A DNA stretch of 16,609 nucleotides from Scatomorpha merdigallinarum (GTDB taxonomy: Bacteria > Bacillota > Clostridia > Oscillospirales > Oscillospiraceae), in contig DVJA01000011.1 of assembly GCA_018710885.1 (NCBI GenBank), positions 1 to 16,609 of the forward strand. Reading direction: 5' to 3'. Position numbers and translations under genes: made by a program. The notes under the pieces are model-generated. The model did no database searches, was not told the DNA's origin, and saw only the letters and a list, made by a program, of their open reading frames with translations. Positions 1 through 7,556 of this stretch are shown piece after piece. The stretch's first letter is position 1; each line of letters starts with the position of its first letter.

Positions 1-827
<827 letters not shown>

Positions 828-837
828 CAATAAAAGT

Positions 838-873
838 AATTACTCCCCCGGAGCAATCCGGGGGAGTAATTTT
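838..873. terminator. Bidirectional intrinsic terminator between clpB and the lipoprotein gene
   Basis: A perfect 14-bp stem (838-851 with 858-871) has a 6-nt loop and is followed by TTTT on the plus strand. A-rich sequence on the other side gives a U-rich tail for the minus strand. It lies between convergent genes and can serve both. Confidence 0.9.
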
Positions 874-881
874 ATGTGCGG

Positions 882-1673
882 TCACCAGGTAATAGATATG
901 CGTGAGGCCTCCTGCACGTAATATGGGGCCACCGGGCTGCCTCCCGGGAAAGTTATGCCGAGATCCGGATCCACGGAAAACTGCGTGGCCCCATCCAGTT
1001 CCATCTCCTGGTGTGCATAGGCCGCGCTCACCCCCTCGGAGTTGCCCTCCTTGATAAAGCTTAGGTACATAAACGCCCCTTCGCCGCCTGTGTTCTCGTC
1101 TCCAGTCAGGGGGAAAGACGCCGTAGCTCCACCGCCGAATTCGTCTATATCTGCCACGTCAAACGCCTGCGACTCGCCGTTCTGCCAGTAGAAGCCGCCC
1201 ACTGTGTCGTGACTCAGCGTGCCGTTTTCCAGAGTTATGCCCATGACGTCCCGCAGCCTGGGCGCAGCCGGAGTCAGCCATGTGACCGCGCACGAGACCA
1301 GCGCCGATGTTTCGTCTGTCTCGTATATGGCGGTATAGAGCCTCACCCAGCCGCCGGACGTATCGCCGTCCGGCTCAGGCGAGGCGGTCGCGGCAAGATA
1401 TTCCTCATAATCTGCCTTCTCCATGACCACTTCACCGGTGTCCGTTGTGTATATCCGGGCATAGTCCGTTCTGTCAGCGGTCAGCCTGCCGGACGACACG
1501 GTCTCGTACAGGAAATCGGCAGTCTCGCTTTCGAGGCCGCTGAGGACCTCCCGCGGGACGCCGAAACCCTCGCTTATTTCCCCCAACTGGTCGCTCCCAC
1601 CGCCGGTGCAGCTTGCCAGCAGCAGCGCCGCGGCCAGAAAAACCGCCGCGGCGGCGATTTTACGTCTTTTCAT
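882..1673 (-). CDS. Putative secreted lipoprotein, function unknown
   Basis: The 263-residue protein starts with a lipoprotein signal peptide: a positive MKRRK, a hydrophobic Ala/Leu core, and a lipobox L-A-S-C with the lipidated Cys at residue 22. It should be anchored on the outer face of the cytoplasmic membrane. A GGGSDQ linker follows. The rest is acidic and rich in Gly, Thr and Ser, and looks like a mixed alpha/beta extracytoplasmic domain. I recognise no catalytic motif and no family. The ATG at 1673 is preceded by a GGGGGTG stretch about 9 nt upstream, a weak ribosome site. It is monocistronic, with its own candidate promoter at 1722-1750 and a terminator shared with clpB. The coding call is supported by the signal peptide, the promoter and terminator bracketing, and the lack of a better frame. 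Confidence 0.8.
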   Translation of the reverse strand: MKRRKIAAAAVFLAAALLLASCTGGGSDQLGEISEGFGVPREVLSGLESETADFLYETVSSGRLTADRTDYARIYTTDTGEVVMEKADYEEYLAATASPEPDGDTSGGWVRLYTAIYETDETSALVSCAVTWLTPAAPRLRDVMGITLENGTLSHDTVGGFYWQNGESQAFDVADIDEFGGGATASFPLTGDENTGGEGAFMYLSFIKEGNSEGVSAAYAHQEMELDGATQFSVDPDLGITFPGGSPVAPYYVQEASRISITW

Positions 1674-1721
1674 AATGAATGCACCCCCGGAACCAGATTT
1701 TTCGCGCGTTCTCTTAAATAA

Positions 1722-1750
1722 TATATAAGCACATGCGGCGCTTTAGTCAA
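1722..1750 (-). promoter_or_regulatory. Candidate sigma-A promoter of the lipoprotein gene
   Basis: On the minus strand, TTGACT (1750-1745) is a 5/6 match to the -35 box and TATATA (1727-1722) a 4/6 match to the -10 box, 17 bp apart. The start codon is about 50 nt downstream. Confidence 0.6.
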
Positions 1751-1790
1751 CACTCAATAATAATGGCGCGCGAAGTGCGCCCGCCGCTTC

Positions 1791-1819
1791 TTTTCAAATC
1801 CTCCGCGGCGTGCTATAAT
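1791..1819 (+). promoter_or_regulatory. Sigma-A promoter (extended -10) of the tRNA-editing gene
   Basis: TATAAT at 1814-1819 is a perfect -10 box and is preceded by TGC, an extended -10. A weak -35 TTTTCA lies at 1791-1796 with 17-bp spacing. The predicted transcript starts about 25 nt before the ATG at 1850, which argues against the longer reading frame opening at 1733. Confidence 0.75.
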
Positions 1820-1849
1820 GCGGCTATACGTTCACGGGAGGATAAAGAC

Positions 1850-2401
1850 ATGGAACTTTTACACGGCCGTCCGGCTGACTGCACGGGCAGGCTTGAGCGC
1901 GAAGTGCGCACTTACGACTATCTGGACGCCCTCGGCATAGAGTACTGGCGCACCGACCATGCGGACATGCCGGCCATGACCATGGAGGACTGCAACAAGA
2001 TTGACGCCGTGCTCGGCGTTCTGATCTGCAAGAACCTCTTCCTGTGCAACCGCCAGCGCACGAACTACTATCTGCTGCTGATGCCGGGCGACAAGCCCTT
2101 CCGCACCAAAGAGCTCTCAAAGCAGCTCGGAGTCTCTCGCCTCTCCTTCGCCAACGAGGAGGACATGCTGGAACTGCTGGATTTGCAGCCGGGCGCGGTC
2201 AGCGTCATGGGGCTCATGAACGACAAAGAGCACCGCGTGCGGCTGATAGTCGATGGCGACGTGCTCCGTCAGGAGTACTTCGGCTGCCACCCCTGTGTGA
2301 ACACCTCCAGCATGAAGATGCTCACGAGCGACATGGTGGACAAATACCTGCCCGCCACGGGCCATGAAATGACGGTCGTCGAGCTGACCGGACAGGATTA
2401 A
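1850..2401 (+). CDS. YbaK/ProX-type aminoacyl-tRNA deacylase (prolyl-tRNA editing, PrdX-like)
   Basis: This 183-residue single-domain protein belongs to the YbaK/aa-tRNA-deacylase family that hydrolyses mischarged tRNA(Pro), such as Ala- or Cys-tRNA(Pro), in the cytosol. Family signatures are the conserved Lys in ICKNLFL (K61), the core LLMPGDKPFRTKELSKQLG (about 76-94), GAVSVMGLMND (115-125) and GCHPCVNTSS (146-155). The start is set by the Shine-Dalgarno GGGAGGA at 1836-1842, seven bases before the ATG. The frame is open back to 1733, but that extra stretch contains the promoter. The gene is monocistronic with its own promoter and terminator. The stand-alone form corrects prolyl-tRNA synthetase errors in trans. 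Clostridial PrdX proteins look very similar, but no proline-reductase genes are nearby. Which mischarged amino acid it removes cannot be decided from sequence. Confidence 0.88.
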   Translation: MELLHGRPADCTGRLEREVRTYDYLDALGIEYWRTDHADMPAMTMEDCNKIDAVLGVLICKNLFLCNRQRTNYYLLLMPGDKPFRTKELSKQLGVSRLSFANEEDMLELLDLQPGAVSVMGLMNDKEHRVRLIVDGDVLRQEYFGCHPCVNTSSMKMLTSDMVDKYLPATGHEMTVVELTGQD

Positions 2402-2407
2402 AAAAGC

Positions 2408-2439
2408 ACCGGACCCGCACAAGGCGGGTCCGGTTTTTT
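2408..2439. terminator. Bidirectional intrinsic terminator
   Basis: A perfect 11-bp GC-rich stem (2408-2418 with 2424-2434) with a 5-nt loop is followed by a six-T run at 2434-2439. On the other side A2401-A2405 gives a U-run for the minus strand. It serves the tRNA-editing gene (+) and the deoC operon (-). Confidence 0.92.
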
Positions 2440-2442
2440 CAT

Positions 2443-2844
2443 TTAAATCTCGTCGAGTATTTCCTGGCGCTTTTTCTCGTATTCCGCGTCAGTGATGAGC
2501 CCCTTGTCGTGCAGCTCGGAGAGTTTTATCAGCCGGTCCTCGACGTCGGAGGCTTCGGGCCGCGCGCCGCTCTGGCTGCTGCCGGCGTTGTTCTGGACTT
2601 CCTCATCCTCGATATAGACCTCGGGGCTGATGTGCTTGGTGCCGCCGAAGGCCAAATACGCGCTGGTGACAATCATAGCGGCGCAAATGAGGCACCAGAT
2701 CACGCCGAAGGCCACAGACATGGGCATTATCATGGTGAAGCCTATCACGATAAAGATGAGGCCCACAACCATGTTGATAACCGCGCCCACACGGCTCGCG
2801 CCGCTGGGTTTGTAGGTTATACGCTTGCGGCGGCGGTTGCTCAT
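2443..2844 (-). CDS. Small membrane protein with C-terminal SHOCT domain
   Basis: The 133-residue protein has a basic N-terminus (SNRRRKR), two hydrophobic segments at about 20-40 and 45-66, a polar acidic linker (about 74-100), and a C-terminal SHOCT motif at about 103-130 (RLIKLSELHDKGLITDAEY). SHOCT (short C-terminal) domains sit at the ends of otherwise unrelated bacterial proteins and are thought to help oligomerisation. No enzymatic role is visible. The ATG at 2844 overlaps the deoC stop by ATGA, so the two are translationally coupled. The frame is open much further upstream, but that part is the deoC gene in another frame. Its relation to deoxyribose metabolism is unclear and may be only positional. 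Confidence 0.85.
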   Translation of the reverse strand: MSNRRRKRITYKPSGASRVGAVINMVVGLIFIVIGFTMIMPMSVAFGVIWCLICAAMIVTSAYLAFGGTKHISPEVYIEDEEVQNNAGSSQSGARPEASDVEDRLIKLSELHDKGLITDAEYEKKRQEILDEI

Positions 2845-3503
2845 GCCTGCTTCTCCAGCTCCTTCGCCAGCTTGACGAGGCGGCTGGTGCCCAGGCGGTC
2901 GGCGCCGAGTTCCACGAACTTCTCCGCGTCGGCGATGGACTTGATGCCGCCGGCGGCCTTGACCTTGACCTCGGGGCCGACGTTGGCGCGCAGGAGCGCG
3001 ACGTCGTCGAAGGTGGCGCCGCCGGTGGAGAAACCGGTGCTGGTCTTTATGTAGTCGGCTCCGGCCTCGGTGACGACGCGGCACATTTCAAGCTTCTCGG
3101 CCTCGGTGAGCAGGCAGCACTCGATTATGACCTTGAGCACCTTGCCCTCGGTGGCGCGGCGCACGGCCTTTATGTCCTCAAGCACGCCCTCCCAATACCC
3201 GTCGCGGGCCATGCAGAGGTTGGCTACCATGTCTATCTCATCAGCGCCGTTCTTGATGGCGTCGGCGGCCTCAAAGGCCTTGCTCTCAGGGGTGGAATAG
3301 CCGTTCGGGAAACCGATAACAGTGCAAATTTTCATCTGCTCGCCGACGTAGGCCTTGGCGCCTTTGACATGGCAGGCGGGAATGCAAACGCTCGCGCAGC
3401 CGTACTCGATGGCTTCGTCGCACAGGGCGCGGATTTCTTCATTGGTGGCAGTGACGCTCAGGAGGGTGTGGTCACAGCGGGATAGTATTTCGGAAAGCTC
3501 CAT
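2841..3503 (-). CDS. deoC: Deoxyribose-phosphate aldolase
   Basis: DeoC cleaves 2-deoxyribose-5-phosphate to glyceraldehyde-3-phosphate and acetaldehyde, the last step of deoxynucleoside breakdown, in the cytosol. The 220-residue TIM barrel has the usual length. Key residues are present: D11 in DHTLL, D91 in the GADEIDMV strand, the Schiff-base Lys K153 in YIKTSTGF, the second active-site Lys K182 in VKAAGGIK, and phosphate-binding GADRLGTS near 200-207. The ATG at 3503 has an AAGGAG site 10 nt upstream and a good promoter at 3536-3564. It is first in a two-gene operon with the SHOCT protein. No deoA/deoB/deoD partner is in the window, so the usual deo cluster is not here. Confidence 0.96.
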   Translation of the reverse strand: MELSEILSRCDHTLLSVTATNEEIRALCDEAIEYGCASVCIPACHVKGAKAYVGEQMKICTVIGFPNGYSTPESKAFEAADAIKNGADEIDMVANLCMARDGYWEGVLEDIKAVRRATEGKVLKVIIECCLLTEAEKLEMCRVVTEAGADYIKTSTGFSTGGATFDDVALLRANVGPEVKVKAAGGIKSIADAEKFVELGADRLGTSRLVKLAKELEKQA

Positions 3504-3535
3504 AATTAAACAGCTCCTTATCCAATGTTGGCCTC

Positions 3536-3564
3536 ATTATACTATACTCAGCGGTAATATACAA
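3536..3564 (-). promoter_or_regulatory. Sigma-A promoter of deoC
   Basis: On the minus strand, TATAAT (3541-3536, perfect) and TTGTAT (3564-3559, first three bases match) are 17 bp apart, about 33 nt before the start codon. The 137-bp gap to the divergent ssb-like gene must also hold that gene's promoter. A TATACT at 3543-3548 on the plus strand is the best -10 there, but it has no clear -35. Confidence 0.7.
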
Positions 3565-3640
3565 GCTCGTCCGGGAATAAGCTGTATCACCCGCGAGGCG
3601 ATGTGGACGCCCCGCAGTCAAACGATACGGAGGAGATGCA

Positions 3641-4234
3641 ATGGACGAGTATGTCACTCGAAACTACGCCGTGCTCAAGGGTGTCCTCGCCTCGCCGCCC
3701 AGGTTTTCGCACCTGAGCCGTGGCGAGCGTTTCTACACTTTTCCCGTCGAGACGCGCCGGCTGTCGGGCGTGACGGACACCATAAACGTGATAGCCCGCG
3801 AGTCCCTGCTCACCGGAGTTGAAGTGGAAGAGGCCGGAAAAATTTGTGTCACGGGCGAGCTGCGCAGCTTCAACAACAAGCGCGGAGAGGGCGCGAAGCT
3901 GGTCATCACCGTCTTCGCCAAGGCCATCAGCTTTGACGGCGGCGAGGACATAAACACGGTCAGCCTGGACGGCACGCTCTGCAAAGAGCCCACCCACCGC
4001 CTGACACCGATGGGCCGCGAGATCTGTGACCTCATGCTCGCCGTAAACCGGCGCTGCGGCCGCTCGGACTATCTGCCCTGCATCTGCTGGGGCCGCACGG
4101 CGAGGGAGTATTCGCACCTGCACGTGGGCGACCGTCTGGCCCTGACCGGACGCATCCAGAGCCGGCCCTACATAAAGCTCATAGACGGCGAGCCAGTGGA
4201 GAAAGTGGCCTACGAAGTCTCCATACTGAGCTGA
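3641..4234 (+). CDS. Single-stranded-DNA-binding protein with two tandem OB folds
   Basis: The 197-residue protein reads as two SSB/PriB-like OB folds in series. The first, about 9-97, contains GKICVTGELRSFNN and a following strand. The second, about 104-196, contains NTVSLDGTLCKEPTHRLTPM, LPCICWGRTA and VGDRLALTGRIQSR. The second half matches canonical SSB better (initial beta strand, W-G-R segment, GD-LA-L-TGR strand). The acidic C-terminal tail that recruits partners in normal SSB is missing: it ends YEVSILS. This suggests an accessory SSB/primosomal-type protein rather than the main replicative SSB, which would normally sit between rpsF and rpsR. The ATG has GGAGG at 3629-3633. It is monocistronic. 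Confidence 0.82.
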   Translation: MDEYVTRNYAVLKGVLASPPRFSHLSRGERFYTFPVETRRLSGVTDTINVIARESLLTGVEVEEAGKICVTGELRSFNNKRGEGAKLVITVFAKAISFDGGEDINTVSLDGTLCKEPTHRLTPMGREICDLMLAVNRRCGRSDYLPCICWGRTAREYSHLHVGDRLALTGRIQSRPYIKLIDGEPVEKVAYEVSILS

Positions 4235-4268
4235 ATGAGGCCGCCGGTCAGACCGGCGGCCTCATTTT
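4234..4268. terminator. Bidirectional intrinsic terminator between ssb-like gene and fbp
   Basis: A perfect 15-bp inverted repeat (4234-4248 with 4252-4266) with a 3-base loop starts at the last base of the ssb-like stop codon. TTTT follows on the plus side. It lies between convergent genes. Confidence 0.92.
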
Positions 4269-4272
4269 AACG

Positions 4273-6153
4273 TCAATACTGCGGCAGTTCGCCCGCGCGG
4301 TAGAGCTCCAGCAGCTCAGTCAGTGCGGTTATCCTGCGCCGGAGCCCGGCGCCCTCATCGGTGTCCGCTATGTAACGGCGGCGCGGGAACTCCTCTATGG
4401 ACACGCTGTCGCTCTCTATGTCGGCGTTCTCGCTGAGCACTTTGGCCACTCCCTCGAAGGGGCGGTGGCTCTTGAGCCTTATGCCGTGCGAGCTGTAGAT
4501 CAGCGTGTATCCGGCGATGCCGGTGGTCTTTTGATACGCCTTGCAGAAGCCGCCGTCTATGACGAAGAGCTTGCCGCCCGCCTTGACCGGGCTCTCGCCC
4601 TTCCTGGCCTTCACAGGCGTGTGGCCGTTTATGATGTGGCCGGTTTCGGGGTCAAGGCCGAATTCGGTGAGTATCATGCGGGCCGTGTCCTCGTCGTCCC
4701 AGTACTTGAAATAGGGGTTGCGCGGTTCGGCCCAGGTGCTCTCGTCGTCGATCAAGGCACGCTCGAAGGTGTGGAACACTCTGCCCGAGAAGGGGCTGTC
4801 GTTGCCGCACCAGAGATACCACATCATGTCCAGGGCGCTCTCGTCGCCCCGCGCCCAGGCGCTCTTCACAACGGCGTCGGCATAGTCCATGAGCGCCTTG
4901 CCGGAGTACCACTTGCCGCCGTGGCGCACGCGGGCGAACTTTCCGTCCGGCGTGAGCGGTATGCAGCCGTGATAGAGCAGGTTCCCGTTGCAGGTGAGAT
5001 AGGTGCTGCCGCGCCGGTAGATGAAATCCAGGTGCCGGCGCAGGCTCTGGCTCTCTTTGAAGGCGTCGACGTACTCGTCTATGAGTTCACGTTCCTCGTC
5101 CGTAATACGGTAGGGATCGGCGGGATCTATGGTGGGCAGGTGCGTGGTGTTGAGCGGGTACACGCCCGTATCGAGCTGTACCGTCCAGTCGCTATAGTTT
5201 ATCCGGTTGAGCATGAGGCGGTCGTCCATGCCGTAGCCGGGGTGGCGCATGATTATCTGGCCCTCAAGCTTAAAGCCGAGGACAGATAGGGCGAGCTTGC
5301 GCGTCTTTTTGTCCGCAGAGCCGTAGACGCGCTCGCAGAACTCGGAGAGCGGGCGCAGCGACACGCCGTAGCGGCGTTCAAGCGTGAGTTCGTTTGAGTA
5401 GTCGCAGGTTATTCTCAGCACCGTGAACACACAGGCCGCGCTCCCCGAGGCCGCGCCGAGCCAGAGTATGTCGTGGTTGCCCCACTGTATGTCTATGTTT
5501 CCCTGGCGCATGAGCGTTTCCACTATGCCTGCCGGCTCGGGGCCGCGGTCGAAGATGTCGCCCACGACATGCAGCCTGTCCACAGCCAGGCGCTTGATGA
5601 GCGTGGTCAGCGCGGTAATGACGCTCTCGGCGGCGCCGGTGGCTATTATGCTCTCCAGGATGGTGTTGTGGTAGTGGTGCTGGTTCGCGTCCTCGTCGCG
5701 CTGGATGTGCAGCAGCTCATCCAGTACGAACTCCCAGCCCGAGGGCATCTGGCGGCGCACATGGGCGCGCGTGTACTTGCTCGATAGAGTCTCGGCCAAC
5801 AGGCAGAGGTCCTCGAGCGTGTCGCGCACGCGCTCGTTCGTGAGTTCGCCTCGCTCGCGCAATGCGGCGAGCTCCTCGCGCGGGTAGTATATGATGGAGC
5901 ACAGCGCCCTGCAGGCGCGCTCACCGCGCTTGGCCTCCAGGAGCCGGCGCACTTTCTCGAGTATTACGCCCGAGCAATTGTTGAGTATGTGCCGCACGGC
6001 GTCGTACTCGCCGTGCAGGTCGCTGATGAAGTGCTCCGTACCCTTGGGAAGCGTAAGTATGGCTTCAAGATTTATTATCTCTGAGCACACGGACGCCTCG
6101 TTGGGGTATTTTTCGGACAGCAGTGAGAGGTATTCCCGGGAGAACTCGCCCAT
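4273..6153 (-). CDS. fbp: Fructose-1,6-bisphosphatase, class III
   Basis: The 626-residue enzyme removes the 1-phosphate of fructose-1,6-bisphosphate, the committed step of gluconeogenesis. It is a member of the calcineurin-like metallophosphatase family found in Bacillota. The metal-binding motifs are in order: HFISDLHGE (41-49), GDIFDRGP (198-205), WGNHD (224-228) and NGHTPVK (509-515). Length is slightly below the roughly 640-670 typical of the family. The ATG at 6153 is chosen because GGAGG (6161-6165) sits seven bases upstream and the protein then starts at the family's normal N-terminus. The frame is open a further 105 codons upstream, but that stretch covers the promoter, the upstream terminator and the end of the next gene. 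It has its own promoter at 6188-6216. Confidence 0.95.
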   Translation of the reverse strand: MGEFSREYLSLLSEKYPNEASVCSEIINLEAILTLPKGTEHFISDLHGEYDAVRHILNNCSGVILEKVRRLLEAKRGERACRALCSIIYYPREELAALRERGELTNERVRDTLEDLCLLAETLSSKYTRAHVRRQMPSGWEFVLDELLHIQRDEDANQHHYHNTILESIIATGAAESVITALTTLIKRLAVDRLHVVGDIFDRGPEPAGIVETLMRQGNIDIQWGNHDILWLGAASGSAACVFTVLRITCDYSNELTLERRYGVSLRPLSEFCERVYGSADKKTRKLALSVLGFKLEGQIIMRHPGYGMDDRLMLNRINYSDWTVQLDTGVYPLNTTHLPTIDPADPYRITDEERELIDEYVDAFKESQSLRRHLDFIYRRGSTYLTCNGNLLYHGCIPLTPDGKFARVRHGGKWYSGKALMDYADAVVKSAWARGDESALDMMWYLWCGNDSPFSGRVFHTFERALIDDESTWAEPRNPYFKYWDDEDTARMILTEFGLDPETGHIINGHTPVKARKGESPVKAGGKLFVIDGGFCKAYQKTTGIAGYTLIYSSHGIRLKSHRPFEGVAKVLSENADIESDSVSIEEFPRRRYIADTDEGAGLRRRITALTELLELYRAGELPQY

Positions 6154-6187
6154 AGTCTTGCCTCCAAAAGCAGAAATTTCTACCTCG

Positions 6188-6216
6188 ATTGTACACTGCC
6201 CCCGGCGAGCTTGCAA
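6188..6216 (-). promoter_or_regulatory. Sigma-A promoter of fbp
   Basis: On the minus strand, TTGCAA (6216-6211) and TACAAT (6193-6188) are 17 bp apart, about 35 nt before the fbp start codon. The same -35 hexamer and spacing are used by the upstream permease. Confidence 0.68.
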
Positions 6217-6224
6217 CCCATAAT

Positions 6225-6250
6225 TTGAGCAACATCTGCCTTTTGCGCAA
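6225..6250. promoter_or_regulatory. Paired TTGnGCAA words upstream of the fbp promoter (possible operator)
   Basis: TTGAGCAA (6225-6232) and the palindrome TTGCGCAA (6243-6250) lie just upstream of the fbp -35 box, at about -45 to -70 from the predicted start. Identical words occur as a contiguous 18-bp dyad in the leader of the sigma-54 activator gene at 16247-16264. Function as a binding site is inference. Confidence 0.3.
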
Positions 6251-6252
6251 AT

Positions 6253-6280
6253 AAAAACGGGCCCTATCCGGGCCCGTTTT
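6253..6280 (-). terminator. Intrinsic terminator of the permease gene
   Basis: An 11-bp stem (6254-6264 with 6270-6280) with loop TATCC is followed on the minus strand by a U-run with one interruption. The stem overlaps the permease stop codon and separates it from fbp. Confidence 0.88.
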
Positions 6281-7379
6281 AAATCACCGTGCTGACACAG
6301 AGCAGCAGAGCAAGCAGCGCCACGTTGCTGGCGGTGAAGCTCAGGAAATACCGCCCGCGCTGCTGCGGATATTCGCGTGTGACAGCTTTGTATGAGATAA
6401 GGCTGGCCATGGACGCTATCAGCGTGCCAAGTCCACCCAGATTGCAGCCGATTATCAGCCCGTTCCACTCAGTCGTAAAGCCGGAGAGCAACAGAGCAGC
6501 GGGGACGTTGCTTGTGACCTGGCTGGCGAGGACGGCGGCAAGCTCCACATGTCCTGTCAGCACGCCCGACAGGAAGTCGCGAAAGACGTCTATGCCCGAG
6601 ATGTTGCCGATGAATATGAAGAACGCGGCGAATATGCCGAGCAGCGAATAATCTATTGCACCCAACAGGGAGCGATCAGCCGCGAACATATATACAGCCG
6701 TCACCAGCGCTACCACCAGCGGCGGCACTATATCAAAGAGCCCGAGCATGCAAAGCGCGAGACCGATGGTGTACACCCCGAGGCTCTTCGCACCTGAGAG
6801 TTTCACCGGTACGGCTACCGTCGCCACCGGCGAGGCCCGCCGCAGCATCACGGCGGCCGCAATACACACCGCCGAGACCGCCACATAGGGCAGCATGAGC
6901 GCGCAGAGAGCCCAGAAACCCATGCCGCTTTTGGCGTAGAGGTAGAGGTTCTGCGGATTGCCCATAGGCGTGAGCATACTGCCCAGATTGGCGGCCAGGG
7001 TCTGGAGCACGACGAGAGGTACCACCTGACGCTCCTGCCCGGCCATGCGCAGCACGAGAAGGCCGAAGGGCACGAAGGTAATGAGCGCCACGTCGTTCGT
7101 AACAACCATGCTCGTCACAAAGGGCAGGAACACCAGCACCGCCATGAGGGCCCGCGAAGTGTGCGCACGGCGCAAAAGACAGTTTGCCAGGACGACGAAG
7201 AGCCCCGCCTTCTGATAACCCTTCATGACAGCCATCAGTGAAAACAAAAGCGCCAGCGTGTCCCAATCTATGTAGCCGATATATTCCGCGCTGGGCGGCA
7301 CGAAAAACGCCGACACAAGCGCCAGCAGCAGCGCCACAGACAGAACCGTCTCGCGGCGCACAAAGGAAACGCACCCCAT
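6279..7379 (-). CDS. ArsB/SLC13-type (ion transporter superfamily) membrane permease
   Basis: A 366-residue polytopic membrane protein with about ten hydrophobic segments. IT-superfamily signatures are VVTNDVALITF (about 93-103), TPMGNPQNLYLY (137-148), a second-half SQVTSNVPAALL (about 286-297) that mirrors the first, and NLGGLGTLIASMASLI (313-328). The internal repeat (TNDVA / TSNVPA) is typical of ArsB, CitM and SLC13 carriers, which move anions such as arsenite, citrate or dicarboxylates. Substrate cannot be told, and no arsR or arsC is nearby. The frame also opens at ATG 7427, but that codon lies only about 10 nt after the predicted transcription start and has no ribosome site. ATG 7379 gives the usual short N-terminus before the RRETVL segment, although its ribosome site is also poor. 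The start is uncertain. Confidence 0.85.
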   Translation of the reverse strand: MGCVSFVRRETVLSVALLLALVSAFFVPPSAEYIGYIDWDTLALLFSLMAVMKGYQKAGLFVVLANCLLRRAHTSRALMAVLVFLPFVTSMVVTNDVALITFVPFGLLVLRMAGQERQVVPLVVLQTLAANLGSMLTPMGNPQNLYLYAKSGMGFWALCALMLPYVAVSAVCIAAAVMLRRASPVATVAVPVKLSGAKSLGVYTIGLALCMLGLFDIVPPLVVALVTAVYMFAADRSLLGAIDYSLLGIFAAFFIFIGNISGIDVFRDFLSGVLTGHVELAAVLASQVTSNVPAALLLSGFTTEWNGLIIGCNLGGLGTLIASMASLISYKAVTREYPQQRGRYFLSFTASNVALLALLLCVSTVI

Positions 7380-7443
7380 AGCAAAACTGTGCAACGCAAA
7401 TCCCCATCCCCACAAAAATTGCCCCATAGGGGCAGCGCTCTAC

Positions 7444-7472
7444 ATTATAGTCACAGGCAGCAGCAATTGCAA
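7444..7472 (-). promoter_or_regulatory. Sigma-A promoter of the permease
   Basis: On the minus strand, TTGCAA (7472-7467) and a perfect TATAAT (7449-7444) are 17 bp apart. The predicted transcription start near 7437 helps to decide the permease start codon. Confidence 0.75.
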
Positions 7473-7508
7473 GGGTTTTATTCCAATATTTTTACTTGAG
7501 CGGCAAGC

Positions 7509-7537
7509 AAAAAAGGGCGCCCTTGCGGGCGCCCTTT
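7509..7537 (-). terminator. Intrinsic terminator of the five-gene ETF operon
   Basis: A perfect 11-bp stem (7512-7522 with 7527-7537) with a 4-nt loop is followed on the minus strand by six U. It lies 19 nt past the stop of the last etfA and marks the end of the operon, so the permease is a separate unit. Confidence 0.93.
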
Positions 7538-7556
7538 GGCGTTTTCAGAGGCGTAT

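Noticed and set aside
2845..3084. N-terminal extension of the SHOCT protein
   Set aside because: It is an Arg/His/Pro-rich out-of-frame reading of deoC. The ATG in the ATGA overlap at 2844 gives a normal small membrane protein.
6154..6468. 105-codon N-terminal extension of fbp
   Set aside because: It runs through the fbp promoter, the permease terminator and the end of the permease gene, and GGAGG lies correctly before the ATG at 6153.
6279..7427. The permease as an arsenite pump of an ars operon
   Set aside because: The family motifs fit the wider ArsB/SLC13 superfamily, and no arsR, arsC or arsA neighbour is present, so the substrate is left open.
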